Below are positions 39,410 through 47,460 of a DNA stretch of 64,000 nt, in pieces. The translations under genes were made by a program, and so were the position numbers. The stretch's first letter is position 1. Every line of letters begins with the position of its first letter. The notes under the pieces were generated by a model that searched no databases, was not told the origin of the DNA, and saw only the letters and a list, made by a program, of their open reading frames with translations. Source of the stretch: Amycolatopsis roodepoortensis (lineage in GTDB: Bacteria; Actinomycetota; Actinomycetes; Mycobacteriales; Pseudonocardiaceae); assembly GCF_014873915.1 (NCBI RefSeq), contig NZ_JADBEJ010000004.1, forward strand, positions 620,001-684,000. Reading direction: 5' to 3'.

Positions 39410-39910
39410 GTGCTGACAGAGATCAAGACGGAGAGGCTGCTGCTGCGGAGGCTGCGCGAGGCGGACCGCGAGAACATCGTCGCGCTGCAGGCCGATCCGG
39501 AGACGAACAAGTTCAACGGCGTGCCGCATACCGTCGAGGGCGCGCGGGAGCTGTACGACGCCTGGATGAAGCAATGGGCCGAGCACGGATTCGGCTATCT
39601 CGCGGTGTCCGCTTTGGACGATCCCGAGGTGATCGTCGGGTTCGGCGGCGTCCGGTATCACGAATGGAACGGCGAGCGCGTGCTGAACCTCGCGTACCGC
39701 TTCTGGCCGTTCGCCTGGGGCAAGGGCTACGCGACGGAGATGGCGGCCGCCGTCGTCGAATGGGCCGAACGGGAGATCCCCGACGTCCCGGTGATCGCCA
39801 ACATCATGGTGTCCAACGAACCGTCGACCCGGGTCGCCGAGCGGCTCGGTTTCAAGATCCACACGGAGGAGGAGTTCGAGGGAGCGCCCTCACTGCACAT
39901 GCGGCGCTGA
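39410..39910 (+). CDS. GNAT family N-acetyltransferase (RimJ/RimL-like)
   Basis: Acetyl-CoA-dependent transferase of 166 aa. ERLLLRRLREAD start, acetyl-CoA pyrophosphate motif in RFWPFAWGKGYATE, and NEPSTRVAERLGFK in the C-terminal half, all typical of the RimJ/RimL branch. It may acetylate a protein N-terminus or a small amine. GTG start at 39410, divergent from the hydrolase with 40 bases between. Confidence 0.9.
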   Translation: MLTEIKTERLLLRRLREADRENIVALQADPETNKFNGVPHTVEGARELYDAWMKQWAEHGFGYLAVSALDDPEVIVGFGGVRYHEWNGERVLNLAYRFWPFAWGKGYATEMAAAVVEWAEREIPDVPVIANIMVSNEPSTRVAERLGFKIHTEEEFEGAPSLHMRR

Positions 39911-39911
39911 G

Positions 39912-40199
39912 TCACCAGCGGCCAGGGCGGCGACGGGACCGCGCGCCCCAGCACGCCTTGTGCCAGTGGCGGCGGTCGGCGATCCCGCCGGTGTCGTCGG
40001 CGGGCCAGGCGACCACATGCGGGGTCCCCTGCCGGATCTCGTGATCGCAACCGGGGCAGCGGTAGTCCTTGGTGGCCTGCGCGCCGGGCACGGTGCGCAC
40101 CAGCCAGTCGCCGTCGGCGGCGGATTCGGAACGCGCCCAGCCGGTCGACGCGCCGAGGTCGGGGCGTCCACCGCGTTCGGGCCGGTTACGTCGTGGCAC
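39912..40199 (-). CDS. Small putative zinc-binding protein, 95 aa
   Basis: Basic N-terminus (PRRNRPERGGRPD), then CPGCDHEI, HVVAW and HWHKACW, together giving three Cys and several His suited to one zinc site. The C-terminus is Arg-rich (SRRRPGR). Similar small proteins are widespread in actinobacteria without a known role; nucleic-acid binding is a reasonable guess. Its upstream side, beyond 40199, is the large inverted repeat array. Confidence 0.78.
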   Translation of the reverse strand: MPRRNRPERGGRPDLGASTGWARSESAADGDWLVRTVPGAQATKDYRCPGCDHEIRQGTPHVVAWPADDTGGIADRRHWHKACWGARSRRRPGRW

Positions 40200-40711
40200 G
40201 CCCGAAACGGTATACGGCCGGATGCCGTGTGATCCCGCTCGCTCGGTGTTCGTCCCGCCTGTCGAACACGCGAGTTACGCCTCCCATCACGCGAGTTGCG
40301 CCTCCAAACACGCGAGTCGCGCCCCCAAACACGCGAGTCGCGCCCCCAGTCACGCGAGTCGCGCCTCCAAACACGCGAGTCGCGCCTCCGGACACGTGTG
40401 ATCCGCCTGCGATCACATGTGCTCCGTTGGCCATACGTGTGATCCAGCGGCCGTCATGCGTGATCCGCTGGCCATCACACGTGATTCAGCGGCCATCACG
40501 CGCCTGGAAGGGCGGCATGTAGTGGGACCGGCTGTGGGTACGCGTCGTCCGCCGAATCACGCGTGTCGTCCATCCGATCACGCGTGTCGTCCGCCTGATC
40601 ACACGTGACGGACGGCGTAACTCGCGTGATCGCATGCGCAACTCGCGTGATCGGAGGCGCAACTCGCGTGATCGCAGGCGCAACTCGCGTGATGGAAGGC
40701 GTAACTCGCGG
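40200..40711. repeat. Large inverted array of 21-bp repeats
   Basis: No gene in this 512-base gap. From 40267 a motif recurs every 21 bases (20 once): CACGCGAGT at 40267, 40288, 40309, 40330, 40351 and 40372, then CACGTGTGA-like forms at 40393, 40414, 40434, 40455, 40476 and 40497. After a 35-base spacer the array continues with CACGCGTGT at 40558 and 40579, CACACGTGA at 40600, and the reverse complement ACTCGCGTG at 40620, 40641, 40662, 40683 and ACTCGCGGC at 40704. The two halves are inverted copies, so the whole can fold into a very long imperfect hairpin. Its last unit touches the AraC gene's stop codon. Confidence 0.9.
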
Positions 40712-41464
40712 CTAGCCGCCGAAGTAGGCGCCGGGAGTCACTCCGACCGCCCGGCGGAAGGCGGCGACGAACGCGCTCGGCGAGGAGTAGCCGATCCGGC
40801 GGGAGACCGCGGTCAGCGGCATGCCCTCGGCCAGCAGCGGCAAGGACGCGCGCAGGCGGGCCTGCACTCGCCACGCGCCGAACGTCGTGCGGCACTCCGT
40901 CAGGAACAGGCGCGCGAGGGTGCGTTCGCTCGCGCCCGCCTCGCGGGCGAAGTCCGCGAGAACGCGGCGGTCCGCCGGATCGGCGATCACCGCTCGCGCG
41001 ACGGTCAGCGCGCGTCTGTCCGACGGCATCGGCACGGTGATCGGCACGACGTCCACCGGTTCGAGCAGGTCGAAGGCGACGGCCTCGGCCCGGCGGCGTG
41101 CGTCGTCGCCGAGGTCGGCGGCGCCGAGGTGCTCCAGCAGTTCGCGCAACAGCGGGCGGACGGCGACGAGCGTCGGTTCGGGCCAGCGCACCGGGCATCG
41201 GTCTCGGGCGGCGTAGATCCCCCGCAACACGGTCTGCGCGGTGGCGCCGGTCCGGTGGACGACGCCCGCCGGGATCCAGAGCGCCCGCGTCGGCGGCAGT
41301 ACCCAGTACCGCTCGCCGACGTTCACGCTCAAGATCCCCCGGGCCGCCCAGGCGAGCTGGTGCCCATCGTGCTCGTGCCACGGGAGCCAGGTGCCCGCGG
41401 GCAGATCCATCTCGCCGAGCACCATCGCCGTCGACATCGGCGGCAGGAGTCCGATATTCGACAT
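40712..41464 (-). CDS. AraC family transcriptional regulator with cupin domain
   Basis: Regulator of 250 aa: N-terminal cupin (HEHDGHQLAWAARG, PAGVVHRTG) for ligand or metal sensing and a C-terminal AraC/XylS double HTH (VLADFAREAGASERTLARLF, AVSRRIGYSSPSAFVAAFRRAVGVTPGAYF). In related regulators control falls on a neighbouring gene; the divergent methyltransferase 45 bases away is the obvious candidate. ATG at 41464. The stop abuts the repeat array. Confidence 0.92.
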   Translation of the reverse strand: MSNIGLLPPMSTAMVLGEMDLPAGTWLPWHEHDGHQLAWAARGILSVNVGERYWVLPPTRALWIPAGVVHRTGATAQTVLRGIYAARDRCPVRWPEPTLVAVRPLLRELLEHLGAADLGDDARRRAEAVAFDLLEPVDVVPITVPMPSDRRALTVARAVIADPADRRVLADFAREAGASERTLARLFLTECRTTFGAWRVQARLRASLPLLAEGMPLTAVSRRIGYSSPSAFVAAFRRAVGVTPGAYFGG

Positions 41465-41509
41465 CAGTTGGCAGCCTATCGCCTACCGGTCACCGTTAGC
41501 TTCGGATTC

Positions 41510-42079
41510 ATGCCGATGAACCTGGTGCACCGCAAACTCTGCAGTTCCGCGCTGTGGGCGAAGGCCGTCGCCCACGAGATGCCGGGCAACGTCGCCGGCT
41601 TCGACCTCGGCGACTCCGTGCTGGAGATCGGCCCGGGCTTCGGCGCGACCACGCGCGCCCTCGAAGGTCTCGTTCCCCGGCTCACCGCCGTCGAGATCGA
41701 CGAAGCGTCGGCGGACCTCCTCAAACGGGAGTTCGACGGCCGGGTGCGGATCGTCCAGGGCGACGGAGCGGCGTTGCCCTTCGAGGACGGCGAGTTCTCG
41801 GCGGTCGTCTGTTTCACGATGCTGCACCACGTGCCGACGACGGCGTTGCAGGACTCGATCTTCGCCGAGGCGTTCCGCGTGCTCCGCCCCGGCTGCGTCC
41901 TCCGTGCGATCGACAGCCTGGAGAGCCTGCCGTTCCGGCTGCTCCACATCGGCGACACGATGAACGCGCTCGACCCCGTTTCGCTCTGGCCGCGACTGAC
42001 CGGCGCCGGCTTCACCGACATCAAGGTCGACCACGTCCCGAAACGCAGCGTGAAATTCTCGGCCAGGAAGCCCGCCTGA
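41510..42079 (+). CDS. SAM-dependent methyltransferase
   Basis: Class I methyltransferase of 189 aa. Motif I VLEIGPGFGATT, acidic end of strand 2 in AVEID, motif II QGDGAALPF and DGEFSAVVCF, and HHVP. The N-terminal NLVHRKLCSSALWAK is typical of small UbiE-like methyltransferases. Substrate unknown; possibly regulated by the divergent AraC protein. Confidence 0.9.
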   Translation: MPMNLVHRKLCSSALWAKAVAHEMPGNVAGFDLGDSVLEIGPGFGATTRALEGLVPRLTAVEIDEASADLLKREFDGRVRIVQGDGAALPFEDGEFSAVVCFTMLHHVPTTALQDSIFAEAFRVLRPGCVLRAIDSLESLPFRLLHIGDTMNALDPVSLWPRLTGAGFTDIKVDHVPKRSVKFSARKPA

Positions 42080-42083
42080 CGCA

Positions 42084-43208
42084 CTAGCCGCGCGCGAGGA
42101 CCAACGGGACGAGCTGTTCGGCCGGGGTCAGCGAGCCATGCTGGCCGACCAAGGAGGACTCGACGGCCTCCGCCAGCTCCCGCACGAGCCCGAACCGTCC
42201 CTTCGACGCCACGACGACGTCGCCGATACGCGGGCGCACGCGGTCGGAAACCGGACCGAACCAGCCCGCCTCGATGGCCTCGTCGCGCGGGAGGATCCAC
42301 GCCCGCTCACCGACGACCTCGCGCCACGCGGCCAGGACGTCGGCCTCCGCGCCCGGTTCGCTGTAGACGTGCCGCGCCCGCACCTCGCCCCCGATCGCCC
42401 GGACACCGCCGAGCAGCGCGGGGGTTTCGTCGATGTCGAGCGCGCCCTCGACGGTCACCATCCCGTGGTCGGCCACGACCGCGAGGAGCGCGCCGGGCGC
42501 CAGTCCGTCCACAATGGACTCCACCAGCCGGTCGACCTGCCGCAGCTGCATCCGCCACGGCGCCGAACCGGGCCCGTAGATGTGGCCCAGCATGTCGAGT
42601 TCGCTGTGATAGCCCCAGCAGAACGCGGGCCGCGTGTCGAGACAGTGCAGAACACAGGCGGCCAGATCGCCGAGCGCATGGACCCCCACGTAACGCGCAC
42701 CGGACTGCGTCGCGCGGGTGAGCGCGGTGTCGGCGAACTTCGCCGAGGACACCACGCTCGTCGTGATCCCGGCGGCAGCCGCGCGTTCGAACGTGGTCGG
42801 CAGCGGCTGCACCTCCCGCGGCGGTAGCGCGCCGCGGAGGTCGCCGCCGTCCACATGGCTACTCCAGCGCAGCGCGTTCAGGACGCCGGTGCCCGGCACC
42901 TCGAAGCTGTAGCCGACCAGGCCGTGCTCCCCCGACGCCAGCCCGGTGCCGATCGCGCCGAGTCCGGCCGCCGTAGTCGCCGGGAAACCGACCCGCAGCG
43001 GCGACTTCGCCAGCTGGGTGAGCACGGGAGCGTCGGTGGCGTGCTCGGCCAGCAGTTCCCAGCCGAGACCGTCGATGAGCAGGACGCAGGCACTGGACGC
43101 CTCCGCCAGGCTCAACGAGTTCGCGAACCCGTCGGCGCCGAGCGCGGAAAGCACGGACGGGACGACTTGGCCGAGGTGCGGCACATGCGCCGCGACAGGC
43201 AGTTCCAC
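42084..43208 (-). CDS. Alkaline phosphatase-fold phosphodiesterase
   Basis: Nucleotide pyrophosphatase/phosphodiesterase-type enzyme of 374 aa. Metal-binding LLIDGLGWE with Asp, the Thr nucleophile in FPATTAAG, a second metal site in DMLGHIYGPGS and the final VADHGMV. Lacks a signal peptide, so probably cytoplasmic. This family is common beside serB/fmdB-like genes in actinobacteria; substrate not shown by sequence. Convergent with the methyltransferase. Confidence 0.88.
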   Translation of the reverse strand: MELPVAAHVPHLGQVVPSVLSALGADGFANSLSLAEASSACVLLIDGLGWELLAEHATDAPVLTQLAKSPLRVGFPATTAAGLGAIGTGLASGEHGLVGYSFEVPGTGVLNALRWSSHVDGGDLRGALPPREVQPLPTTFERAAAAGITTSVVSSAKFADTALTRATQSGARYVGVHALGDLAACVLHCLDTRPAFCWGYHSELDMLGHIYGPGSAPWRMQLRQVDRLVESIVDGLAPGALLAVVADHGMVTVEGALDIDETPALLGGVRAIGGEVRARHVYSEPGAEADVLAAWREVVGERAWILPRDEAIEAGWFGPVSDRVRPRIGDVVVASKGRFGLVRELAEAVESSLVGQHGSLTPAEQLVPLVLARG

Positions 43209-43258
43209 CCGGCCAGCTTGCCATCCCGGAGGCCGGAAGGAGATGGGATAATGCCGGT

Positions 43259-43471
43259 ATGCCGACTTACGCCTACCGCTGCCGCGAATGCGCCGGAACC
43301 TTCGAACTGCTGCGGCCGATGAGCGAGTCCGGTGCGCCCGCCCCGTGCCCCGAGGGCCACCAGGACACCGTCAAACTGCTGACGACCGTCGCGCTGACCG
43401 GGTCGGCCTCCGGCCCCGCCCCCGTTCCCGCAGGTGGAGGCGGTTGCTGCGGAGGCGGCTGCTGCAGTTGA
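43259..43471 (+). CDS. FmdB family zinc-ribbon protein
   Basis: Seventy-residue protein beginning PTYAYRCREC, the FmdB/CxxC-CxxC zinc ribbon start, with a second Cys/His pair in PCPEGH. The tail is Gly/Cys rich (GGGGCCGGGCCS), which could bind metal. The family is proposed as regulatory; role unknown. ATG at 43259. Confidence 0.9.
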   Translation: MPTYAYRCRECAGTFELLRPMSESGAPAPCPEGHQDTVKLLTTVALTGSASGPAPVPAGGGGCCGGGCCS

Positions 43472-43520
43472 CCCACCCGTTCGGGTGGCGCAACGTGTGA
43501 TCGCCCGAATGGCGGGTACC

Positions 43521-43562
43521 CCCTTCCCACCAGTCTGGAAGCTCCAGTGGTGGGAAGGGAGA
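43521..43562 (+). promoter_or_regulatory. Hairpin covering the ribosome binding site of the next gene
   Basis: Left arm CCCTTCCCACCAGTCTGG (43521-43538), loop AAGCT, right arm CCAGTGGTGGGAAGGG (43544-43559). The right arm contains the GGGAAGGGAGA Shine-Dalgarno region for the GTG at 43570, so folding would block translation. Confidence 0.7.
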
Positions 43563-43569
43563 AAGTCCA

Positions 43570-44490
43570 GTGGCCACATCAGCACTGGCGGCCGTCGACT
43601 TCGGTCAGGGCGTGTCGAGCGCCTGGAGTTCGGTCGCCACCTTCGTCCCGAAACTGCTCGCGTTCCTGGTCATCCTGTTCATCGGCTGGCTGATCGCCAA
43701 GGCGCTCTCGAAGGCCGTGAGCATGGTGCTCGAGAAGGTCGGGTTCAACCGGCTCCTCGAACGCGGGGGCTTCAAACAGATGCTCGCGCGCAGCCAGTTC
43801 GACGCGTCGAACATCATCAGCAAGATCGTCTACTACGCGATCCTGCTGATCGCCCTGCAGTTCGCGTTCGGCGTGTTCGGCCCGAACCCGGTGAGCGCGC
43901 TGCTCAACGACATCGTCGCGTGGCTGCCGCGCGCCATCGTCGCGATCGTCATCGTGGTGATCGCCGGCGCGATCGCCAAGGCGGTCAAGGACCTGATCGG
44001 CAACGCCCTCGGCGGTGTCTCCTACGGCAAGGTGCTCGCCACCATCGCCTCGGTGTTCATCTGGGGCCTCGGCGCGATCGCCGCGCTGAACCAGATCGGG
44101 GTCGCCACCGCGGTCACGATGCCGGTGCTGATCGCCGTGCTCGCCACGATCGGCGGTATCGCCGTCGTCGGTGTCGGCGGTGGTCTCATCAAGCCGATGC
44201 AGCAGCGCTGGGAGACCTGGCTCGGCCGGGCCGAGGCGGAGATCCCCGCCGCGAAGGCGCAGGCCGAGGCCTACCAGCGCGGTCGTGAGGACGCCGGACG
44301 CTCGGGCGGGGTGCCCGCCGAGCGGACGACCGTCCACCAGCCGGTGTCCGCCGGGCACCACGCCGCGAACCCGAACGCGCCGACGCAGCCCCAGCAGTTC
44401 CCGCCCAGCCAGGGTCAGGTGCCCCAGCATCAGGATCCCGGCCAGCGGCCGCCCGGTGGAAACATGCCCCCTCCGCCGGAGTACCGCTGA
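43570..44490 (+). CDS. TM-helix repeat membrane protein (mechanosensitive-channel family, CmpX-like)
   Basis: Membrane protein of 306 aa with five hydrophobic helices (for example LLAFLVILFIGWLIAKALSK and AIVAIVIVVIAGAIAKAVKDL) built from conserved TM-helix repeats, as in CmpX-type proteins annotated as mechanosensitive ion channel family; a full MscS beta domain is absent. The last 90 residues are hydrophilic and Pro/Gln rich, likely cytoplasmic and disordered. GTG start at 43570 preceded by a GGGAGA within a hairpin. Confidence 0.85.
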   Translation: MATSALAAVDFGQGVSSAWSSVATFVPKLLAFLVILFIGWLIAKALSKAVSMVLEKVGFNRLLERGGFKQMLARSQFDASNIISKIVYYAILLIALQFAFGVFGPNPVSALLNDIVAWLPRAIVAIVIVVIAGAIAKAVKDLIGNALGGVSYGKVLATIASVFIWGLGAIAALNQIGVATAVTMPVLIAVLATIGGIAVVGVGGGLIKPMQQRWETWLGRAEAEIPAAKAQAEAYQRGREDAGRSGGVPAERTTVHQPVSAGHHAANPNAPTQPQQFPPSQGQVPQHQDPGQRPPGGNMPPPPEYR

Positions 44491-44498
44491 CCTTCCAC

Positions 44499-44536
44499 GG
44501 GAGCGGGTGGGGCGTCCGGCCGCCCTACCCGTTCCC
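44499..44536. terminator. Bidirectional hairpin terminator candidate
   Basis: Stem GGGAGCGGGTGGGGCG against CGCCCTACCCGTTCCC with two mismatches and a six-base loop, starting nine bases after the membrane protein stop and reaching into the end of the convergent gene. No T tract. Confidence 0.6.
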
Positions 44537-44908
44537 GGTCGGCTGGGTCCGCCGGTCGTCCATCGAGGCGGCCAGCGAACACACGCCGACCAGCCGCGCG
44601 GTCATCCAGTCGCTGGTGGTCCAGGCGGACAGATCGGCCGGGATGCGGAACGTCCACCCCTTGGTCTTCGCCTCGTCGAGCAGCCCGCGCGTGTAGCCGG
44701 CGAGAAGGACGACCCCGGCGACCGCCGCCGAACCTTCGACCCCCGCCGCGAGGATGTCCCGCACCGCGGCGGAGTGCTGATCGAAGACGGCCGACAGCCC
44801 GGGCACGGCCGCGGCGGCGGCCAGCCCGGCTACACCTATCTGCTGGTGCAGCCGGGAAAGCGTGCTACGAGCCGAAGATTCCACCCAGGACGAGACCAGA
44901 TCTTTCAC
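44525..44908 (-). CDS. Hypothetical protein, 127 aa (DUF6401-like)
   Basis: Small helical protein: LVSSWVESSARSTLSRLHQQIG, an Ala-rich helix, FDQHSAAVRDILAAG, VVLLAGYTRGLLDEAKTKGW. The LHQQ...PGL...DQHSAAVRDIL pattern recalls the actinobacterial DUF6401 family, which I state with reservation. No signal peptide. Function unknown. GTG start; convergent with the membrane protein gene. Confidence 0.7.
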   Translation of the reverse strand: MKDLVSSWVESSARSTLSRLHQQIGVAGLAAAAAVPGLSAVFDQHSAAVRDILAAGVEGSAAVAGVVLLAGYTRGLLDEAKTKGWTFRIPADLSAWTTSDWMTARLVGVCSLAASMDDRRTQPTGNG

Positions 44909-44968
44909 CCGACCAGGTTAGCCAGGCCGGACGATTTGTCGACATCCCGGTGACGACCATCGCAGAAC

Positions 44969-46087
44969 TCAGCAAGCCTTGAGTGCCTGATCCAGGTCGT
45001 GCCACAGGTCCTCGACGTCCTCCAGCCCCACCGACATGCGGATGAGCCGGTCGGTGACGCCCGCGCCGCGCCGGTCGTCCTCGGCGACGATCCGGTGGCT
45101 GATCGAGGCGGGGTGCTGGATCAGCGAATCCACGCTGCCGAGGCTGACGGCCGGCGTGATCAGCCGGACCGCGCCGATGAGCGCGTGCGGATCACCCTCG
45201 ACCTCGAACGCGATCAGCGGGCCGCCGACGGCCGGGTAGTGCACGGCGCTCACGTTCGCGTGACCGCGAAGCCGCTCGACGAGTTCGGCGGCCGTCGCGG
45301 ACGCGGCGTTGACGCGTAGCGGAAGCGTCGAAAGGCCGCGAAGCAGCATGTACCCGGCGAGCGGATGCAGCACGCCTCCGGTGGCGAAGCGGATCTGGCG
45401 CAGCATGCCCGCGTCTTCGGCGCTGCAAGCGACCACGCCGCCCATGACGTCGCCGTGGCCGCCGAGGAACTTGGTCGCGCTGTGCAGGACGAACCGGGCG
45501 CCGTGCCGCCCCGGCCGCTGGAGCACGGGGGTCGCGAAGGTGTTGTCGACCAGCACCGGGACCTCGCCGGCGGCGCGCACGATCTCGGCGATGTCGACCT
45601 CCCGCAGGGTCGGGTTCGCGGGCGTTTCGAGCAGCACCAGCCCGGTGTCGGGCCGGAGCGCCGACGCGACGCCTTCCGGATCGGCCCAGGTCACCTCGGT
45701 GCCGAGCAGGCCGGAGGTGAGCATGTGGTCGGTGCAGCCGTAGACCGGTCGGACGGCAACGATATGCCGTTTACCCTGCGCGACGGCCGCGAGCAGCGAG
45801 GCGGACACCGCCGCCATGCCGGTGGCGAACGCGACGGCGTCTTCGAATCCTTCGAGTTCGGCCAGTGCCTTCTCGAAGCGTTCGACGGTCGGGTTGCTCA
45901 GCCGCCCGTAGACCGGGAGCCCGGACAGCGAGCCCGAGGCGGCGAATTCGTCGATGCGGCCCGCCTCTTCGAGGCTGTCCCGCGACGGGTAGGTCGTGGA
46001 CAGGTCGAGCGGAGCGGCGTGGACGCCGAGGTCCGTGAGATCGTCACGGCCGGCGTGGACGGCTCGGGTGCGCAGCGTTGCGGTCAT
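44969..46087 (-). CDS. Cys/Met metabolism PLP enzyme (cystathionine gamma-synthase/methionine gamma-lyase type)
   Basis: PLP enzyme of 372 aa in the trans-sulfuration family. The PLP lysine is Lys206 in HSATKFLGGHGD; the active-site Tyr is in PVYGRLSNPTV; VYGCTDHM, with Cys118, recalls methionine gamma-lyases, where a Cys sits near the active site. Synthase or lyase activity cannot be decided. Divergent from an Lrp-type regulator with a palindrome between, which suggests amino-acid-responsive control and catabolic use. Confidence 0.88.
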   Translation of the reverse strand: MTATLRTRAVHAGRDDLTDLGVHAAPLDLSTTYPSRDSLEEAGRIDEFAASGSLSGLPVYGRLSNPTVERFEKALAELEGFEDAVAFATGMAAVSASLLAAVAQGKRHIVAVRPVYGCTDHMLTSGLLGTEVTWADPEGVASALRPDTGLVLLETPANPTLREVDIAEIVRAAGEVPVLVDNTFATPVLQRPGRHGARFVLHSATKFLGGHGDVMGGVVACSAEDAGMLRQIRFATGGVLHPLAGYMLLRGLSTLPLRVNAASATAAELVERLRGHANVSAVHYPAVGGPLIAFEVEGDPHALIGAVRLITPAVSLGSVDSLIQHPASISHRIVAEDDRRGAGVTDRLIRMSVGLEDVEDLWHDLDQALKAC

Positions 46088-46123
46088 ACCTCAGATGGTG
46101 CGATTTTCTCCGGAACGTCCGCA

Positions 46124-46137
46124 ATATCCTCGGATAT
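46124..46137. promoter_or_regulatory. Candidate Lrp operator
   Basis: Perfect inverted repeat ATATCC-TC-GGATAT in the 59-base gap between the divergent PLP enzyme and Lrp genes, ten bases before the Lrp start. A second, weaker palindrome around CGGAACGTCCG lies upstream at about 46111. Confidence 0.5.
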
Positions 46138-46146
46138 CATTCGCCG

Positions 46147-46620
46147 ATGTCGGATTCCGTCGAACTGAGCACGGTTGATCTTCGTATTCTGCGGCTGTTG
46201 CAGAACGACGCCCGGATCTCGAACAAGGATCTCGCGGCCGAGGTCGGCGTCGCGCCCTCGACCTGTCTCGACCGCGTCAACCGGCTGCGCGAGCTCGGGG
46301 TGATCACCGGCCAGCGCGCCGAGGTGGACGCCGCCAAACTCGGCCGCCCGCTCGAAGCGCTCCTGTTCGTCCAGGTCCGCCCGCACCGGCGGGCGCTGGT
46401 CGACTCGTTCGTCGAGCATCTGCTCGCCCTGCCCGAGGTCCGCGCCGTCTACCACCTGACCGGCCCGGACGACTTCCTCGCGCATGTCGCCACCGCGTCG
46501 GCGACCGAGCTCCAGCGGCTGGTCCTCGACGAGCTGACCGCCCGCGACGAGGTCGCCCGGGTCCACACGAACCTGGTCTTCCAGCACTGGAGCGGGGGAC
46601 CTTTGCTACCGCCCGGCTAA
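46147..46620 (+). CDS. Lrp/AsnC family transcriptional regulator
   Basis: Amino-acid-responsive regulator of 157 aa: AsnC-type HTH (LSTVDLRILRLLQNDARISNKDLAAEVGVAPSTCLDRVNRL) and a C-terminal RAM/ligand domain (VRAVYHLTGPDDFLAHV). Divergent from the PLP enzyme gene, its likely target. Start ATG at 46147. The stop interlocks with the stop of the convergent DUF1963-like gene. Confidence 0.93.
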   Translation: MSDSVELSTVDLRILRLLQNDARISNKDLAAEVGVAPSTCLDRVNRLRELGVITGQRAEVDAAKLGRPLEALLFVQVRPHRRALVDSFVEHLLALPEVRAVYHLTGPDDFLAHVATASATELQRLVLDELTARDEVARVHTNLVFQHWSGGPLLPPG

Positions 46621-47450
46621 TCGATGCGGACCTTGAAGGGATGGGTGACGTCGGTGGGACACGTGAAGACGTTCAGCACACCCTGGCGCCGGAAGGACCA
46701 GCCCGCCGCCTCGCCCTCGGCGACCTCGCATCCGCAGCCGACCTCGTGTTCCTCCGAGGCCAGCGCGATCGTCTGGCGCAGCTCGGCGCCGCACTCCCGG
46801 CAGCCCAGCTCGTGCCGATCGGTCGCGTCCCAGGCGGTCCAGCCGCCGATCTTCGAATACTGGTCCAGCTCCGGCCAGCCCTCCGGGTCCTCACCCGAGC
46901 CCTCGGGGATGCCGAGCGCGGCGCGGGTCTCCGCCGGGAAGTCGCAGAGCCGGGGCAGCTCGTCGATCGAGCACGGTTCGAAAACACAGGGATCCGGCAG
47001 GTAGGCGGCTACGGCGTTCTCAGGGACAGGAGGCGTGTCCGTGATGTCCCGGACCTCGCCCGAATCACGCCAGACCAGCCGGACCGCGGGCCCCTGGTGA
47101 TGCGGGCTGTCGTGCTCCATCGGGCAGAACAGGATCTGCAGGACGTCGGTGCCCTCGGGGAAGGGCAGCTCCGGGAAGTCGTCGCGGAAGAACTGCGCCG
47201 CGCCCGCCATCGACGGCACCGGGCCGTCGAGCCGATGCCCGGCCCGCCACCCGTCGTCGGACGCGTCCGGGTCGGGCGGCCAGGTCACCGGGCACTCCGG
47301 CCACGGCTCGTCCGACGGCCAGAGCAGCGGACCGCCGAAGTGGCTTTCGTCCGGACCGGGCACCCCCGGCGCGGGATGCAGCCGAATGGCCGTCCGGACC
47401 AGGTCGTTCAGGCCGGGGATGGGCACCCCGTCGTAGGTGAGCTGACGCAC
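46617..47450 (-). CDS. DUF1963-like protein
   Basis: Protein of 277 aa resembling the DUF1963/YwqG group: HFGGPLLWPSDEPWPECP near the start, VLQILFCPMEHD in the middle, and a C-terminal Cys-rich part (CRECG, CGCE) that may bind zinc. Acidic overall, no membrane segment. Family function is unknown, with some members near toxin-immunity loci. GTG at 47450 chosen; the next gene upstream on the strand ends 10 bases away. Confidence 0.75.
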   Translation of the reverse strand: MRQLTYDGVPIPGLNDLVRTAIRLHPAPGVPGPDESHFGGPLLWPSDEPWPECPVTWPPDPDASDDGWRAGHRLDGPVPSMAGAAQFFRDDFPELPFPEGTDVLQILFCPMEHDSPHHQGPAVRLVWRDSGEVRDITDTPPVPENAVAAYLPDPCVFEPCSIDELPRLCDFPAETRAALGIPEGSGEDPEGWPELDQYSKIGGWTAWDATDRHELGCRECGAELRQTIALASEEHEVGCGCEVAEGEAAGWSFRRQGVLNVFTCPTDVTHPFKVRID

Positions 47451-47460
47451 TCCCGGGAGC

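Noticed and set aside
40186..40683. Minus-strand open frames with repeats such as GGATRVF and RLRSREL
   Set aside because: They are translations of the 21-bp DNA repeat (21 is a multiple of three), lack ribosome binding sites, and break where the repeat changes.
40267..40711. CRISPR array
   Set aside because: Units are 21 bases with degenerate rather than unique spacers, orientation inverts in the middle, and no cas genes are present.
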